Source: Aquila chrysaetos chrysaetos
Taxonomy: Eukaryota; Chordata; Aves; Accipitriformes; Accipitridae
Direction: 5' to 3'
NCBI RefSeq assembly: GCF_900496995.4
Contig: NC_044013.1
Span: 43,885,809-43,949,808, forward strand
Length of the DNA: 64,000 nt
The translations under genes and the position numbers were made by a program. The notes below the pieces were generated by a model. It saw only the letters and a program-made list of their open reading frames with translations. It did not search any database and had not been told where the DNA came from. Below are positions 1 to 15,490 of this stretch, in pieces. Each line of letters begins with the position of its first letter. Position 1 is the stretch's first letter.

Positions 1-3000
1 AAGAGCAGAAAGACACCTAAAGACAGCATGACCTGGATTCCATCTTTCAGTTCCTAGAAAACCCTGAATTTTGGCAATGATATTACATAATATAAGTTAG
101 GAGTATCATTTTCCTAAACTGAAATATTTACACAACACATAGCATTGATGTAGTTATATCACCACTCCTGTAACTCATAAGGGTAGAGCTTATTCCTTTT
201 ACCAAAAAGGATGCAACTCCTATGACAGAAGCACCATTTAGAGGCCCTTCTGTTTTGCACTAAAACCCAAGACAGTCAACTCGACTACTCTCACAACTCC
301 AACACCAGAAGCCACGCCTGGATTTACCTCTGCTGACACAGTCACCATGAACACGATACCTTAATTACAGCAGGTTGCCACATACCTAGAAAGTTTAAAG
401 TTAGTCTGTCCTGCAGGCAGAATTCTACAACGTCCCTACAGCAAACTGCTCTCTTCATGGAATTTTTACAGAAATCCCTACTGTACTTCCCTTAATCGGA
501 AAATGCTTGGCAGCTTCCTAAAATCTCTAGTCCTGTAGAATATAAAAATACATGATTTAGATGCTTTGGCCCAGAAGCAAAAGCTTCTTATCTCCCCTCC
601 CAAAGGCAAAAAAAAATTAATCAGACACCAAAACATGCAAGGCCCAATCCCACAAGGTGCTGAGCACATTCTGAAACATGGTAGAATATCCAACCTGCTC
701 TACTCAAGACCACACATTTGTCCCTCCTCTTTTTAATATTACTATTTACTTAGTTGTATGATAATAGCACAAGGGAAACTCAGTCATGGGCCAGAACTCC
801 ATTTGTGTTAGTGCAAAACAAACAAACAGCACTGTGACCTCAACACTGCCAAATTTTGCCTCAAAAATGCTATCATACACAATGTGAAGAGCAGAGTCAT
901 TCACCCAGATGCTAAGCATGGTCTGCATAGGGCCAGTAAAAGGTATCCACCGCTGTCACATATATGGAAGGTCACGCGAATTCTACTCTGGGCACCACCA
1001 TTGCAGCTAAGATGCTTCTCTTGCCTTTCACTTCTCCGAGCAACTTGGCACAGCGGTGTCATTTTCCATTGGCTTTGGTAGGGCCCACCAATAAATGACA
1101 GTAGCAGTTGCTAGGAGGCTCAGCTCACCCTGAAGTTCAGGATGACTGAGCAGAGCTTCTCATCAGGCACATTTAACATTCTTTCCAGGCCAGCTCAGTT
1201 CATTGGAGGTAGCATCCTACAAACTACTGCAGTATCCTTATGCTCAGAACTTTCAGTTATTTCCAGTACTGAAGAGGCCACTTCCTCCTTGACCAGATGA
1301 TGGAAAGTTCTGCATTCTTGCACACTGAGCAGATAAATATCTGCTTGCATGGTACCTTCTGGATTTCTGAAAAGTGTCTGGTTTGCAAATGGCATAGCCT
1401 GTTTCACAAGTGCCACTGGCACACAAGGTCCCAATGCCGTCTTCGAAAGAACAGTCCCCAGACTAAGTCATTTTGCCAGTCTGTGTCAACTGGATCCTGC
1501 AATGAGACCCAAAAGGGCAAAAGCACATGCTGCAGCTTTTCCATATTAGATCTTTATTTTTCAAAAGCAATGCTCTGAACTTAAGAGCTCATCAGCCAGT
1601 CTGGTACTCGCAGGAAAGAATTTATTCCTTGCTTATTCAGTGAAGCACGGAACAGAAATGTTACATCTTGCATGGTCCTTAATCAGAGAAAGTTTGCAGA
1701 GGAAGAACGCCCTCACTGGCTTTTTTGTCTTTATACTTTTTACTCCTGCAATACACTCCTTCTCTCAGAACTGCTTTATGCTTTGGAGTGAAGCATAACA
1801 ATGCAACATGTTTCTGTTGCTTTTTCTGAGTTCAAATAGCACCCCCAGAGTGTGCCATATGCCACTACACATAAAATGGTATAACTTTTTAAGGTAGGAA
1901 AGGCACAGTCTGCCGGCTTCGAGGCTACACTGTTCATGCTGTAGCTGGTATGCGGGCAGAAGACCCACATGTCTGAAGCTGCTAACTAGACACCTCTTCC
2001 CAGCCTCAAACTCACAACAAAGCTTTAAAAAAACCCTGGCCAGACAAGGCGAATCTTAGTTTCTACCATCTTTGACCTACTTACGACATGGTCAAAAGAG
2101 CCTTTACACCATTGAGCATATCACCTGACACAGTCTCATCAAGGTAGAGAACCTGAGAGGGGCTTAAACCAGCCCTCACATCAGACCTTCTTTAATCATT
2201 GAAATAACCCATTTCCAGATCTGGACTTGCAACTAGACTACTGGGCCCAAGCAAAACATTATTTCTAAGCTTCACTTTCCTTCCCCAAGTAGCCTCAGAA
2301 AAAACCTTGTAAGTAAGAGCATAAAGCTGCTATTGAAGAATTGACTTCAATCAGGTATTACTACAGCAAGCAACTGCTAGGGATTTATCAAGGCATACAC
2401 AATTACAGTCCGATATTCTGGCTTCCAGGGTTTACTAGTAAGCCCTTCATCATTTTTTTTTTATAAGGGTCAAATCACTGTGGACAAGACAATGACAACT
2501 AAGTACTTACAGTACTGTGTCATTTTGCATTTTACAACATATTTTACAATATGTGAGAGATTAATTATGAAAACAGTGAGGTCACTAGCTTTGTCAGACT
2601 CGAAAACCCTGCAAACTTAGAATAAGCCAGTTGAACCCTGGGCAGAACTGCCCTCCTCATCGTTACACACATCAGCACCTTAAGGATGGTAAAGTTTTCC
2701 AGGAGAGGCAGAATGCAGACTGCCAATTTCATTGGCTATAATACATCACATCACTGGAGTATTGTCATTCCCCAGGAAACAGCAGCATCATTTATTCACT
2801 CCTCACTAACAAGCCATGACTCTGCCTGACATCAACATGCTGTGAGCCATGTCCTAGACAGGTGGGTGGCTACCGCTGCTTTGGTGACTGAAGCTTTCTT
2901 TCATCCGCACATTTGCCACAGATGGATGGGTAAGCCAAAGTAAAAATAACATAAGGAGAGACATGCCACATTGCCAGGCAGCATTAGCAAAAGGGCATGG

Positions 3001-6000
3001 ACAACCGATGCTGTCCCTAGGAACTGTGAGGCTGAGGCACCTCAACAGCAGAAGTTAGCTGTCCCAAAATACTCTTCTTTGCTGGGACAAGTTATGTATT
3101 GACACCACGAGCCCCCCCGCTCCCACGCCAACTCTGCTTATTTGTGTGATAACACAAATCCTCACATACTAGTGCATACATATGTCATCAATGTTTTTTT
3201 CTCCAGCGTCTTTCATGAATGAGGATCTTAATGGAGGGAGACCAGAGTCCTCGTCCCTACAAAGTCCCCATCTAATGAAAATTTCCTAATCTTGGCTGCC
3301 TTCTCTCTTTCTCATTCTAGTGGAGCTGTTCCTGATTTACTCCACTGCAGCATGTAAGCAAGAAGAATCAAGCCTGCTGTTCAAGTCAGAAAGAGCAAGC
3401 CTGGTCTCCCACAAAGCATAATCTCCTCACTTCAGCCAGAGCAGAGAGGGGGAGGATCAAGCCTTATGGATACAAGAATGTTGCTGCTTATCCCATCTTC
3501 TATTGGGCAGGTTTGTTGTCAGAGTTGCTGTGACTGGGGATGGTGCAGGGCCATATTCAGGGCTAACAAGAAGGCTCGTTCCATGAATAAAGAATGACCT
3601 GAGATAAGCAAACCAGCAGTAGAATAAAAAGCCCAGGATCACTCTGCAGCCTCTAAGGACAAAACTGTGTCTTTGTTATGCTAGAGGTGAATCCAGTTGC
3701 ATCAGAATTCATCAGTCCCAGGAGAGAAGCATTGAGATAAGAATGCAGTGAATCCACAGTGGAAAGTGTTCCTGGTAGGGGTGATCTCTCCTTACACTGT
3801 ATCTACTCCTCCCCAGCTAGCCACAGGGAGGGAAGGAGTGACTTCTTCCATTTTCAAATTCAACACTGTCCTGATAGCCCCTGTTGTTACCACCTCCATA
3901 CCCGAGTGCCTTGGTTGCTATGAAAAAGGTATATGCTCATCAACAGCTAATGAGTAGTCATTGAATTCAATGAACACTGGAAGAGCATGAGCTTAAGCAG
4001 TTGGATTGATCTTTGCAGGGCAGGGGATTGTCTTATATTTTAAATTCTTTAAGGTCAAAGTGACTAGGCAATTGGGTAAAACCTTGCAAAAATGTGTGAG
4101 TACTGAAAATAACTGTGGAACCATTCATTTCTCCTCCCCTTATTTGTCAGAGGATACTAAATTGGAATTACTACCCCGATATCGAGTTATTTTTTGGTAT
4201 CCATCTAAACCTTCCTGGGTATGATGTGATTAGACCCAAATAGGAGACAGGCTTAAGAGGAAAGCCAGACATGCAAAACTGTGTGGCTGTTCTTGCTTGC
4301 TCTGATAAATATAATGGTTGGAGATAGAGTAGCTTCTCTGAAAATATGGCTGGATTTACCATGCTATCAGATGTTTACTAAAGAGAAATACGCTACTATT
4401 CAATGGTGTTGTAATAAAGCACGTAAATTAACACAGTGTTTTGGAACTATGCAGATTTGTATCAGCCGAACATTTGGCCTGTGGCCCACGTAACAAGCAG
4501 GGATAGGGCAAAACTGTGCATTATAAGTAACCCATGGGATCAACATCTCCCTTTCCCAACACACATGCTATTTTTACCTTTCCTTTTTGGCTTCCTTCCC
4601 AACTGGAAAAGCAAAATTGAGACACTAATGAAAACAATGAGACACGATATATTGATTCAAAGATTCCAAGTGCTCCTGGCCCATTTGCATCTTCCATGTT
4701 CTTTTTGGTCATCAAAATGCCTTTGAAATAAGGAGGAGCTTAAAGGCATGAGGAAAGGTCTCAGGCATGAGGAAAGAGACCATGTGAGATACATGAAATA
4801 GAAAGATGGGTCTGCAAGACAGGGACACTTGGAAAGCCATACTGTAAGAGTGCAAAACCTCTTTCCTTGGCAAAAAGATACATACTGTTAATTTCCTCAT
4901 TGGTTACTACCATCACACACGAGGCAACATAGTTCCTCTCATTTCTCCAGTGCCAGTGTAAAACTGGCCAATTTTTTTTTTCTTCCTTCGCTTTCAGGGC
5001 TCAGACTGGCAAAGTGCATGTTAAGGTTAGAGGCCTTGACGAACTGTGGAGCAACTGGAAAGTTCTCCTAGGTTATAGTATCACTTACCGATAGATCTTT
5101 AATTCCACTGATGACCCTATTACTGTCCACAAAGTCAAACTCCTCTGCTTACAGGTTTGTTAAGAGCAGTCTTCTAACGGACACACTCCCTTGGCCTTTA
5201 GGGAGGGAGCATAAAACCCACATACACTTTCGCATGTTTTCAGGAGACTAAGACTCTGGGTGGTTGCCAACACAGCTGAAAAAACGATAGATGGATGTTA
5301 TTCCTCTGCAGAATAGACACAATACAGCAGCCTTTCTCCTCCATCCCCTTTGAAGTACATGACAATGCAGAGGAGACAATGAAAAAGATGGAAATTTGAT
5401 GTGAACGCACTTAGGAGTAATCAAGAAAAGATCCTCCTCTGCAATTTGACCAGAAAAGCACACCATTCTTGAAGGAAGGAACTGCCATCTAAAAGGAAGT
5501 TCATTTGTGTATTCTACACCTCTTCCTTATACAGGCACTGATGGGGTTAAGAGAGATGATACAGTTGATCCAATCTAATGGTACAGTGTGGCTGAGATGG
5601 AGAGCCAAGTCCCCTGTTACCATCCTCACTCCCACTGTTTGTGTTGCGCCAGCTCCAGGTTCATCAGAACACTTCATGAGCTAACTCAATCATTCAACCC
5701 AGCAGAAAACCAGTCCAAGTGAAAAAGAAATGGATTTGCTCTCTTCTGGGCTAGTAAGCTGAGTCAGCCCAGAATAGAATCTGAAAAGCCCAGGAGCCAA
5801 TGGAAGGAGAAGGAAAGAACTGGGCAGCACTCAGAGCAGCAACCAGGAAAGGAAGAAGACCACTTCTGCTGAGCACCAGTGAGTGGCTGGTCTGGTTCTT
5901 AGCATGCAGTGAGACTACCCTTGAATGGAGTCAGTTCCTCAGTCTCACTCTGCACAAAGCATGCTGATTAATTAGCGCACATCAAATTTGTATCATACCT

Positions 6001-9000
6001 CATTGCCCAGTAACTTCCAACAGCTGACACAGCTCTCACCACACTGGCAAAGCTTCATAAACCAATAGGGTGGCAGGATGATTGCCATCAGGGAAGCTGT
6101 CCCTGCCTTGAAAAAAAATATAATCAGAGACGTCTTCCTTCCAGAAAGGTGGTGGGATGCAACTGCTGTATTCTCTGACAGCTACCCACTGGGGTGGAAA
6201 ATGTTTTCTCTGTGGGAATGCTGCTTTTGGCAAGGTGTCAGAGAACAATGCTGTCACCAGCCCTAGCCACACTCATGTTTTCCATCTCTCTTTCTATATT
6301 TTGTTCTTACATAGTTACTTGCATCCTTTATCTGGCTGTCTGCAGCAGGAGCCATTTATCTCCTGTGGTACACTGCTTCCCAGGGCGAGTCTGCCTCTGC
6401 CTCTCCCTCTCCCTTCCCCCTTCTCCTCTCTTCAACAGCTTGAAAACCATACCTTAAATTCTATAAAGTAACCAAAGGCCTTGTTCTCTGCCATCAAAAG
6501 AGTCTAAAGGGCTTGCTGTGACAGATGCTGGACAGTCCTGATACTGGAAACCTCTGTACTGCTGCCAGCCAAAATTCTGCTTGTGAAGAGACTAAGACTG
6601 TATCTCTCCACCACCGCTGTCCGCTGCCACCGCCAAAAGAGCAGTGAGAATAAAGCAGGATCCTCAGGGTATCAGTACTGAAAGCAACAAAGGAGTAAAG
6701 AAGTGAGAACAGAAGCTAAAATGAAGCACTGAAGAGCAGGCAGCAGGATGAGTAATGGGTGTGTGTGATGTGCGGTGTTGTATATGCACCTGGACTTTTG
6801 GTACACATGGGTCTATCCCATCTATACTCCACTTACTCTTAAACTGGGCTGTGAGAATAAATTTAGTGTTGCCCACAGGTGCTTAACCACTTCTCATACT
6901 GTGCCTTTTCCGCTTGGCAAGGAAGCGCTATCTCTAGCTAAAAGCTGAAGGCAAAGCTGTCTGTGATTTTTCTGCAGAGACTAACAGGTCAGTCTGTGTT
7001 GCCTCCCTCTGGTGAAGAAACTCCTCAGAGTATTTTTGAATCATTGTTTTCCTGCCATTGCTGGAGCAGAGCCGAAGCACACTGGCTGACCTCAAAGAGA
7101 ACTCAGTTCAGGGCTCCTACTTCTACAACATTAATGACTGAGTTTTGCAGATATGGACATTTCACCTTAGCAAACAGTAGCCTGACAAGGACTGGCAAAT
7201 GGAGGAGCTCAGAGAGGAGCCGGCACGTACCCGATTTCCACATTGTCTGCTGTCTTCCTGCAAACAGATGACCTTCAAGCACAGCCAGGTGGCAAGCACA
7301 CGGGAACACTTGAAAGTTTCAGAGCAAAAAACGTGGCAGGCTTTTTATCCCAGCAGGCATCTGTTCATCCTCCTGCTGACTGTCCGTTTCCCAGTGACCT
7401 GCAAAATACCTTCTTTTGGAGAAGGCTCCCATAGAAAGGCTTACCACGTGAGTGTTTATTGTTTAAGTCCAGAGAAAGTATGTCACAAATTCTGTCCTTT
7501 CTGGGAATCTCTAAACATCTCTAATATTTAAACGGAGCATCTGCATGGGTGTGCACTTCATACTGATGAGCAAGAGGTTACTGCTGTGTGAGGGCAGTTT
7601 GTTCATGAGCCTGCCAATTTTGTAGCAAGTCTGCATTGGATCTGCAATAGAAGAACAATATTGTTTATATTCCTCCAACAAAGCAAACATGCACTCTTCA
7701 AATTACGCCAGTCCTTCCTCAGCTTATCCTAGTCCTTACTGCAATTTATATGCCAAAAACATTGCTATTTCTCCCCCTGGCATTCCAGCTGGGAGTGCTC
7801 TGGGAAGGTACAGAATCGATTTTCCCTGCAAGAAGTAGGTCACGTGGCAGTATCTTCACTTCCGCCCGTTTGTTCTTTGCCAAGCCCCATCCTAATATCC
7901 TCTCGTCCTCTGCTGATTCTGATGGGGTTGGCCTTTTTCCAGTCTGTACTGGGAAACTGGCTAAAAAAAGAAAATAAACCAGCTTCTGCTTGTTGCCAGA
8001 TGCTGTGCTTTGTAAAGATGGCTTGGGTGAGATCCTGCTGGCCAAGTCAGTAGGAGATTTGCCAGTGATGTACGGGATGCTCCATCAGGCTGTTCCTGCA
8101 AGAAGCAGTCTTGGCATTTATTACAGAAAGCACCTTGTCATACTAACAACCACCACAACCAAGACTTGGTTCCAAAGGAGTCTGAAATGCGCTGTACAGA
8201 CTGGATGTAGAGGTGCAATAGATTAAGGGTGGGAAATATTTCTTTCTTACTCATTTTTAAGACAGCAGTTTTCTTCTTTTTCATGCCGGGCCAGACGCTT
8301 CTAAAACTACAGGCATAACCGCTTAATGCAGTAGCCCGAGTCACTTCAACCATTCTGTCAGAGACATCCTCCTTGCACTAGTCACCTTCATCCCTCCTCT
8401 GCCTCAGTTATCCTATATGCAGAATACAGCTAATAACAACCCCTCAGGTAAAGCAACTTCTGTTGACTGTCTTGCCAAATATGGCGGTCAGCTCTTTTGG
8501 TGACAGACTATTTTTTACCCCATGAATTACTGGGCGGCATCCGGCATAACTGGGAGCTCTCGGTACTCCTATAATAGAAGAAGTACTTGTAACACTGGCA
8601 CCATTCATAAGGCAGCATGCCATCCTAACCACCAGCTTAACCCATCAGCTCTCAGCACATTCACAGGTTTAGGCTTGGAATCTTGATGACTATAACCGAC
8701 CGCCAGGATGCATGTCCTGCTGTTAGGACATGACATTTTGCCAGCCTACATTGCTTCTTTCCCCCTGCTCTGACAGGTTCCAGGCTACCAGAGTTTAAGC
8801 AGCAACCTGCAAGATGGCTCAAGCCTTCCACTGGGAGACTGTTCCCTATCCTAGCAAGCGGTGCTTGGCATCTTCCACGGCTCACTCCTGCTTGCTGTCA
8901 TTCATATTCCAAAATTAATCCTCTAATCAATGAGGAGATGAAGTTAGAGAACAAGATTCAAAGTTCTAGGTTGCTGCCAACAAGACAGCTTGGATTAATC

Positions 9001-12000
9001 AGCATACGTCTTTAAAACATACTATAATGACTGGCAGTGTCAAAGCGGAGCTGAAATGCACCATTTGTAAAAGTGCTGGATTAAGCAGGCAGCTTCACAG
9101 CATCAGGCAAAGCAGAGGGAATGACCGCATCACTGAAATGCACGTGTCCACTTGAACTCCAACTCAAAAAGACGCGTAAGCCTGTGTACAAATTTGCATG
9201 TGATTGGCTTTGTTCTTAAAAGCAGATACTCCTGAGTGTTTTGCTGTACTTCAGCGTGACACAAGAAACATAGACATGCAGTGCCAAAGCAAGCACAAAC
9301 CACATCAATGCACATGCAAAAGACCTGAGGCTTTGCACTTACTGTGTGAAACTTGATTACTACCAGAAGGCAAATGCACATGCAAAAAGATTGCTAGTGC
9401 CCTCAATGTGACTTGCCAGTGTGTTGCATGCTGATCAACACAGCACGTTGCAGTCATAATTCTGGAGCTCTTAAAATCAATTGTGCACTACGGCTGCATA
9501 CGATAAGTGCTTCGCTGTTGGATTTCCTTACTTCAGATTTGTTCCCCTTTGGATGTAATTTCTAAGTTTGTTCTATTTTATGAACTGTTTTAGTTCCTTG
9601 AGTCTCTTTTCATTCACATTAGCAGACCAGTCAGAGCAGGGACTAGCAATCGGGCTCCGGTCTTCCCTCTGCCACTGACTTTCCAGCAATCATTGGGCAA
9701 GTTGTTGAATCTCTGGGACTACTGAGACTTAAAGGCCCTTTACACTCTTCTGCCAAAACTGGGGTGATGGGAAGTGGATGTGACTTCAGTTTGCTGTAAG
9801 GCTTCTTTAAAAAGCCAGGATCATATAAAGAAAGAAGTATGTTCCTACTCCACAGTAGCTCGGATATGTTATTGGGTTCTGTGAAGTGATCTTCCTGGAC
9901 AGCGCTGTTGATGACTTTTACATTTGGAAGGACAAATAAGCATTGCAGAAAAGAAGCTGATATATCAGAGGACTTTCCACATTCCACCCTTTGGAATTTA
10001 CTCCTCTGCAGGGAAGCCTGGGATCATGCCTATCATCTCCCACTAGCCAGCATCTGAAAACAGATGCCTGTCTGTTTACTCCCATCAGCCAGAGGAGGTA
10101 TCCCTCCAAAGCTGGTGGGGCTGTACCTGGATGAAACTGGTGTAAGAAGAGTAGGGGAGTCCAGCCCACTGATCGTGGAGTTGTTCTGCTCAGTTGAGGA
10201 AGGGGATAGGCTCCCTTTCTTGTCACAATCATCTGGCAACTTGGTAAGTTTCAGCTGACCTTTCCATTCTTTGTTAAGTGTCACCATCCATCCTCCCCTC
10301 AAGAGACATTGAAAGTAAAATACCATTTTTCCTTGCTTTTTTCAATAGCTTGCCTTTTCTCTCCCCTTCTTTCACCAATAGCTTTTATCAATCCTCTCCG
10401 TGCCTTTTTCTCTATTACCTTATATAATCTTTCTCTTGCTGCACTAGTCATCGCTTTTCCCACCATGGTCTTGCCATTCAGGACAACAGGAGGACTGCCT
10501 TTCATGCAACTTCTTCCAGTAGTGTTTTAACATCAAGTTCCCAGGCAGAGGATCTGGGGGAGTAAGAAGGTGGGAGAGCTTGGAAGGTAGGAAAAGAAAC
10601 CTAAATTCCATCACGTGAGTGTGATTAAATAAACAGAACCATATGGCAAATCTGGTCAACATTCACTACATCTTACAGTCTCTGAGAGGAGCGTGCATGT
10701 GTCTTTGTGTGGCCGGTACTGTTTGCCCATAACATCGATGGGTGTGCCCATGTGCATCTGTGAGCTGAAGCACGAGCTGGGGAATCCTCACCTGAAATAA
10801 GTTCTTTCTAGACTTGTCTTAAGTCATACTCATTTCAGACCTTGAGAAAACACAACCTACTAAAATGGACTAATCTAAAAGCAAAGTAACCCACCGGAAT
10901 TTATGCAACAAGGATTTAAAGAGGTGCCTTAGGTGCAGAAAGACTTTGGATAGTTTAAGTAACAAGCCGATTCTAAAATGGGATGAGTTGAGCGCACATG
11001 AACAATTGCTGCTCAGATGAAGTTTCACAGTCTGATGGCATGTGAAATTACAAGATTTTAGCAACTAAAGGAGCATAAACATTCTAAATATTAAAAATCA
11101 GTTATGTTCTTAGTGACTTACCTTGGTCATTAGTTCTAATCTGCAAAGCTTATTTGAAAACAGCTGAAGATAACAATCACTTTGTGTAGGCTAATAGTCA
11201 AGAGTCCTCAGTTGTTTAACATAACTGACAGGCAACTTTACCATGTCATCCTTTCCTGGCACTGGGAATGATCACAACACTGAAATGACGATGGCAGAAA
11301 GCAACAGAGCGCATGCACAAGGCATGTGCCTGCAGATACATGTGCAATCACATACATCCACAGGCAGCAAAAGGAGCAACACTTCCCCGATTTGTGCACG
11401 GTCTTTCAGCTCCTTCAGCCCCGTTGACTCACCACAAGAAGGACTAACGGTCTCTATTACACTTCAGGGTGCCAAGCCCTGTAAAGGGTAACATTTAAGA
11501 GACAGCAGTCACTGCCATGGCTGCAGACTTTGTTGTCTCAATACTGATCTTGGATAACACTGAGGCCTGGTCATCCTCAGCAAATCGCTATCTGATCGTG
11601 TGTCTGACAGCATTCCATGGGCAGTTCCAATTCTTTCCAGGTCAGAGTTCTAGCTTTTCATGGCAGAAGGCAACCTGATACTCTGGCCTAGCTCCAGCTT
11701 ACACAGGACTGCCAGCCGAGGGGAAGGCCTCAGCAATGGGACATTTTTTGTCAGCACCTGTCTCAAAGTGCTCTGTTACAGAAGAAGTGGAAAAAATCTA
11801 CAGTCACTTCACCGAAACCAGTTCCTTAATCACATTTCCTCCTTAGCACCTGCTTCATCATGCACAGCATCTTACAATGTGTCTTATTATTAGCCATTAT
11901 TTTCCACAGCACTTAGCTTACCCAGTCTGGGGGCCAGAGGTGACGCCACTGGAAATTCTGAGATTGGGGCAGAGGTGGGCAAAAGGGAAAAGTAACCATG

Positions 12001-15000
12001 AGTCTTACCAGGCTCTGGTGCACTGTGAGAGTGACCCAGGCTGAGGGTCTCACAAGCAAACCCCTGGGAGGGAGGATGAAAACTTGCTACTGTAGTAATT
12101 GACCTTTGGATTTTGCATTTGAAAGGAGCAGGGTTGCCCACTATGGGAAGGTGACAGTTGCATGGTTAGCAACCTGACATCCCATCAGGCTGGGACACCG
12201 CTGCATGCATCCATGGCTGGGGAGCTTCCCCCATGGAGTTGCCAAAAGACATGCAAAACTCCAACTAAAATGGCCAGTGCTTTGTTCCCAAGCCAGCTAA
12301 TTGCAGTCTGCTTTTGTTTTCATTCTAAGAAACACCTTTGCCAGGCATCTGGAGAGTTTCAGGAATGTCAAGAGACCAGTAGCATGCTGTTCTTGCTCAT
12401 GCCTCGGGTGTAATCTACTGCTGGGTACCCCATTATCTCACTCTGCATTCCCCAAACACTTCATAAACTACTCCAGCTTCCATTACGGAATTCTTCAGGG
12501 CTCTTTGACCATTTACCAGGCCAGGGCTTGATAGTGGCTTTCCTGTCTGATAATGCTGGTTGATGAGCTCTTCAAGCATCCTTCACAAACGCTCCAACAC
12601 ATTCCTGTGTACCGCATAAAATTCCCACCGTTTGGATAGCGGCCTGACCAGTATGTTGGCTTGTCTCTTTTCCTGCGTGGGGTTCCCTTTTTCCTGGATG
12701 CTCTGCTTTTCTGGCTTGTTATCCTTCCTAGCCTGCTACGACCTGTCCCTCTCTTCCTTGTTCTACAGCAAACCGATTTCATTACGTCTCCTTTGGGAGG
12801 GAGATCGTGAGTGTTAAAACATGCCCACAGCCTATTGCAAACCTGTACAAATTTGATACAGTCCCAAAGAGAGAGCAATCAGCTCTCTTCCTTCAACAGG
12901 AGAATTTTAGCCCTTGGCTGCTGTGGTATTTCGGCCTGTGTAACATAGGTGACATGGTTAATGCTCATTAAATCACTGACTGTACCAGTAATTGGCAATA
13001 GAGTCAGACATTTACCAAGGGCAGCCACGTAATGTTTGCAATGCGATTTCTGAAAGGTTGGGAGAGACTTCTACCAAAGACAGAACCCAGACCTTGCATA
13101 TTTGCATTAAACATAATGGAAGGAATGAGCTGAAGCTCCTAATCAAGGTAAATATGCATATGCTATGCTGTTAATTTAAAAGATAACAGGGCAAATTCCA
13201 GTCTCAGCTATAAAACTAGGGCAAATGTGGAGTTATTCTATCAATTCCTGCAGTTACTTGAGATTTACAGTTGTATCTCTAAAATCAGAATGCAGGCCTT
13301 GGTCTTGATTTTGAAGATTACACATACTAAGTACTGGATTTATTAGGATGTTTTCCCAGCCAACTTCTGCTGACAGCAATGGCAGTTAGGTGTCTTTTCT
13401 TTGGTTTCGGGTTTTTGTTTGTTTGTTCGGTTGGTTTGGTTTTTTTTTAATATCTGACCGTAAGTTAAACCAGAGCTCCAACACTCTGTCATGAGAAAGG
13501 ACAGGGAAACTGAGTGGGTGAGTAGAATATTGGGAGGGGCATGCTATAAGTACATAAGAAGGAATGTTAACAGGGAAACTAAAAATAAATGGGGGCTACA
13601 GATGAATCCTGATGTAACTGCTTTGACCTCAATGGAGTCATATTTTGTTTCCACTGAGCCATTGCCTCCAACTCTGGCTTCATATGTGATCCTTCATAAA
13701 TAGCTAAACATGCTCTAATTCGCTAGTTCTGTTCTCCCTTTATTGCTGTTCAGGTACTTCTGAGCTAAAAAGGAAGCTATCTCAGCTGCTTATGTATTTG
13801 CAGTCACAGAACTAGTGAGGACTATGCAGGGAGACTAAGTTTCAGCTATAGCAAGCCACTGTAATAACAAGGATACCAGAGCATCATTTGGACATATAAA
13901 CTTTGGCACTGAAAACATGTAAAACCTTATGGCAGATATTAAACTTAAAGGCCACTTCAGTATATTCCCAGAAACCAGTTGTTCAAACAATAAAAGGGGG
14001 GCAGTGGTGAAATACAATCTCAAGGTGATTACCCTCTCTCAAATTCTTAAACTGTATTACTATTGAAGTAAAAATGCTAAAGACTTTTGATGATACACCT
14101 ATCTATTTAATGCAAACCCGTTACAAGAATGAGCCTGAGTTTCCTGTTACTTAAGGCAGTACAAATGCACTGATAGTACACTAGCATTCCTTGTTTCAGC
14201 TCTCACATGCAACAATTATGTCCAGACCCTTCACAAAGTTCTGCTTCTCCAACATTGAACTCCATTCCTCTGCTTAACTGCATTGTTTAAATACAGACAA
14301 AATATCTGAAGTTACTGAAACTAAAAATATTTACATTCAGTGCAGAGTTGCTCCCCCAGCCATCTGTAGAATAACAGGATATAGCAAGTTGATGATATAA
14401 GGACACAGGTAACTCAGAGAGCTTCCACATCAGTCCTTTGATCACAGTACCATAAATACCAGACACTTCACAGATTATGATCTGGAACATGGTGAGGCAA
14501 TCGGTGTCCAGGTGGCCTTTATCCAGCTACTGGGAATGCTGGCTGGTTAACCGACAGACCAAACTAAGCAGGAAGTTATTTTGGGGGGTGGCGGGAGGGT
14601 GCATTTGTATAGACAGAAAGAGAACATGCCATGGCCACTGCATACCCATCATTGTTCCTTGAGTTACCTGGCTGGGCACAGAGCTTGGTCCTCTGCGATG
14701 GCTGGCATTCAAAAGCTGAGGCTTGTGTGACACTGGACGCTGATTTATCCGGGAGTGCACAGAATTCAACATTGAAAAATGGAAGCAACTAGAAACTGTC
14801 TCACTCCTCCGCAGGCAACTATTTGAATAACAGTTCCCATGCTTTTACCAACTATTTGAACAGCTTCACACTAGCAAGTAATCACACTTTGCCTAAGCAT
14901 AATGGTTCCCCCCGAAGGTCATCAGGGTGGTTTAAACTTGTGACCTTCAGCACTGTCATGAGCTTTGCACAGGAGTGAAAAAAAAAACCCCCGAACAATT

Positions 15001-15414
15001 CTATAAAAGAGGACTGTTATCCTCTCATACAGGCCAATAAATGAGTAAAAAAGGAAGGTGTTCTTTATCTAGGCTTACAAGAACATTCACAAAAAGAGGG
15101 AGATAAAAGCATTCTCTTCTCATTTGTGTTTTGCTTCATCAAAAACCTTTGATCCCAACTGCTGCTAAGCATTTCTTAGCCAAGTGCTAGTGCAAGCAAC
15201 TGAAAGGCACTAGTCTAGAAGCACTGGACAGGCTAGCTGGACCCTGGTGAGGCATTAATATCAGAGCAATGAACACTGAGATGCGGAGAGTAGCAGCATG
15301 CTCACCAATGACCTTGCTTCAACTCATTTTATATAAAGCCAAACTAATCCCTGATTCCTTAGATACATATACCTCTTCCTGTGAGTAGATCACTAAGTTC
15401 TTTAAGAAAGCCAA
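1..15414. other. AT-rich stretch with no supported gene
   Basis: I see no CpG island, no open frame longer than about 120 codons and no recognisable protein or RNA gene here. Short open frames occur on both strands at the density expected by chance. The composition is AT-richer than the right half of the window, with only short homopolymer runs. It could be intergenic or the interior of long introns; sequence alone does not separate these. A T/G-rich run lies near 13,400-13,450. Confidence 0.6.
9650..9760. repeat. possible ancient SINE/LINE tail
   Basis: The order of short words (a run like CTCTGCCACTGAC, then GGGCAAGTTGTTGAATCTCTGGGAC, then a GGGGTGATGGG run) resembles the conserved tail shared by MIR and CR1/L3-like repeats of amniotes. 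The match is by eye, short and degraded. Chance similarity is a real alternative. Confidence 0.22.
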
Positions 15415-15490
15415 GATTTTTATCCACATTTTACAGACAGGACAGAAACAGAGGCATTTTCTGAAGTGATCTGCCTACAGCACCACTGGT
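15415..15490. repeat. ancient MIR/L3-like repeat tail
   Basis: The block reads like the classic tail in which a CCACATTTTACAGA word is followed by an ACAGAGGCA word and then a TGATCTGCCTACAGC word, in the order and spacing of old MIR/L3-type elements. It is heavily mutated, which fits great age. A repeat-library search would decide. Confidence 0.35.
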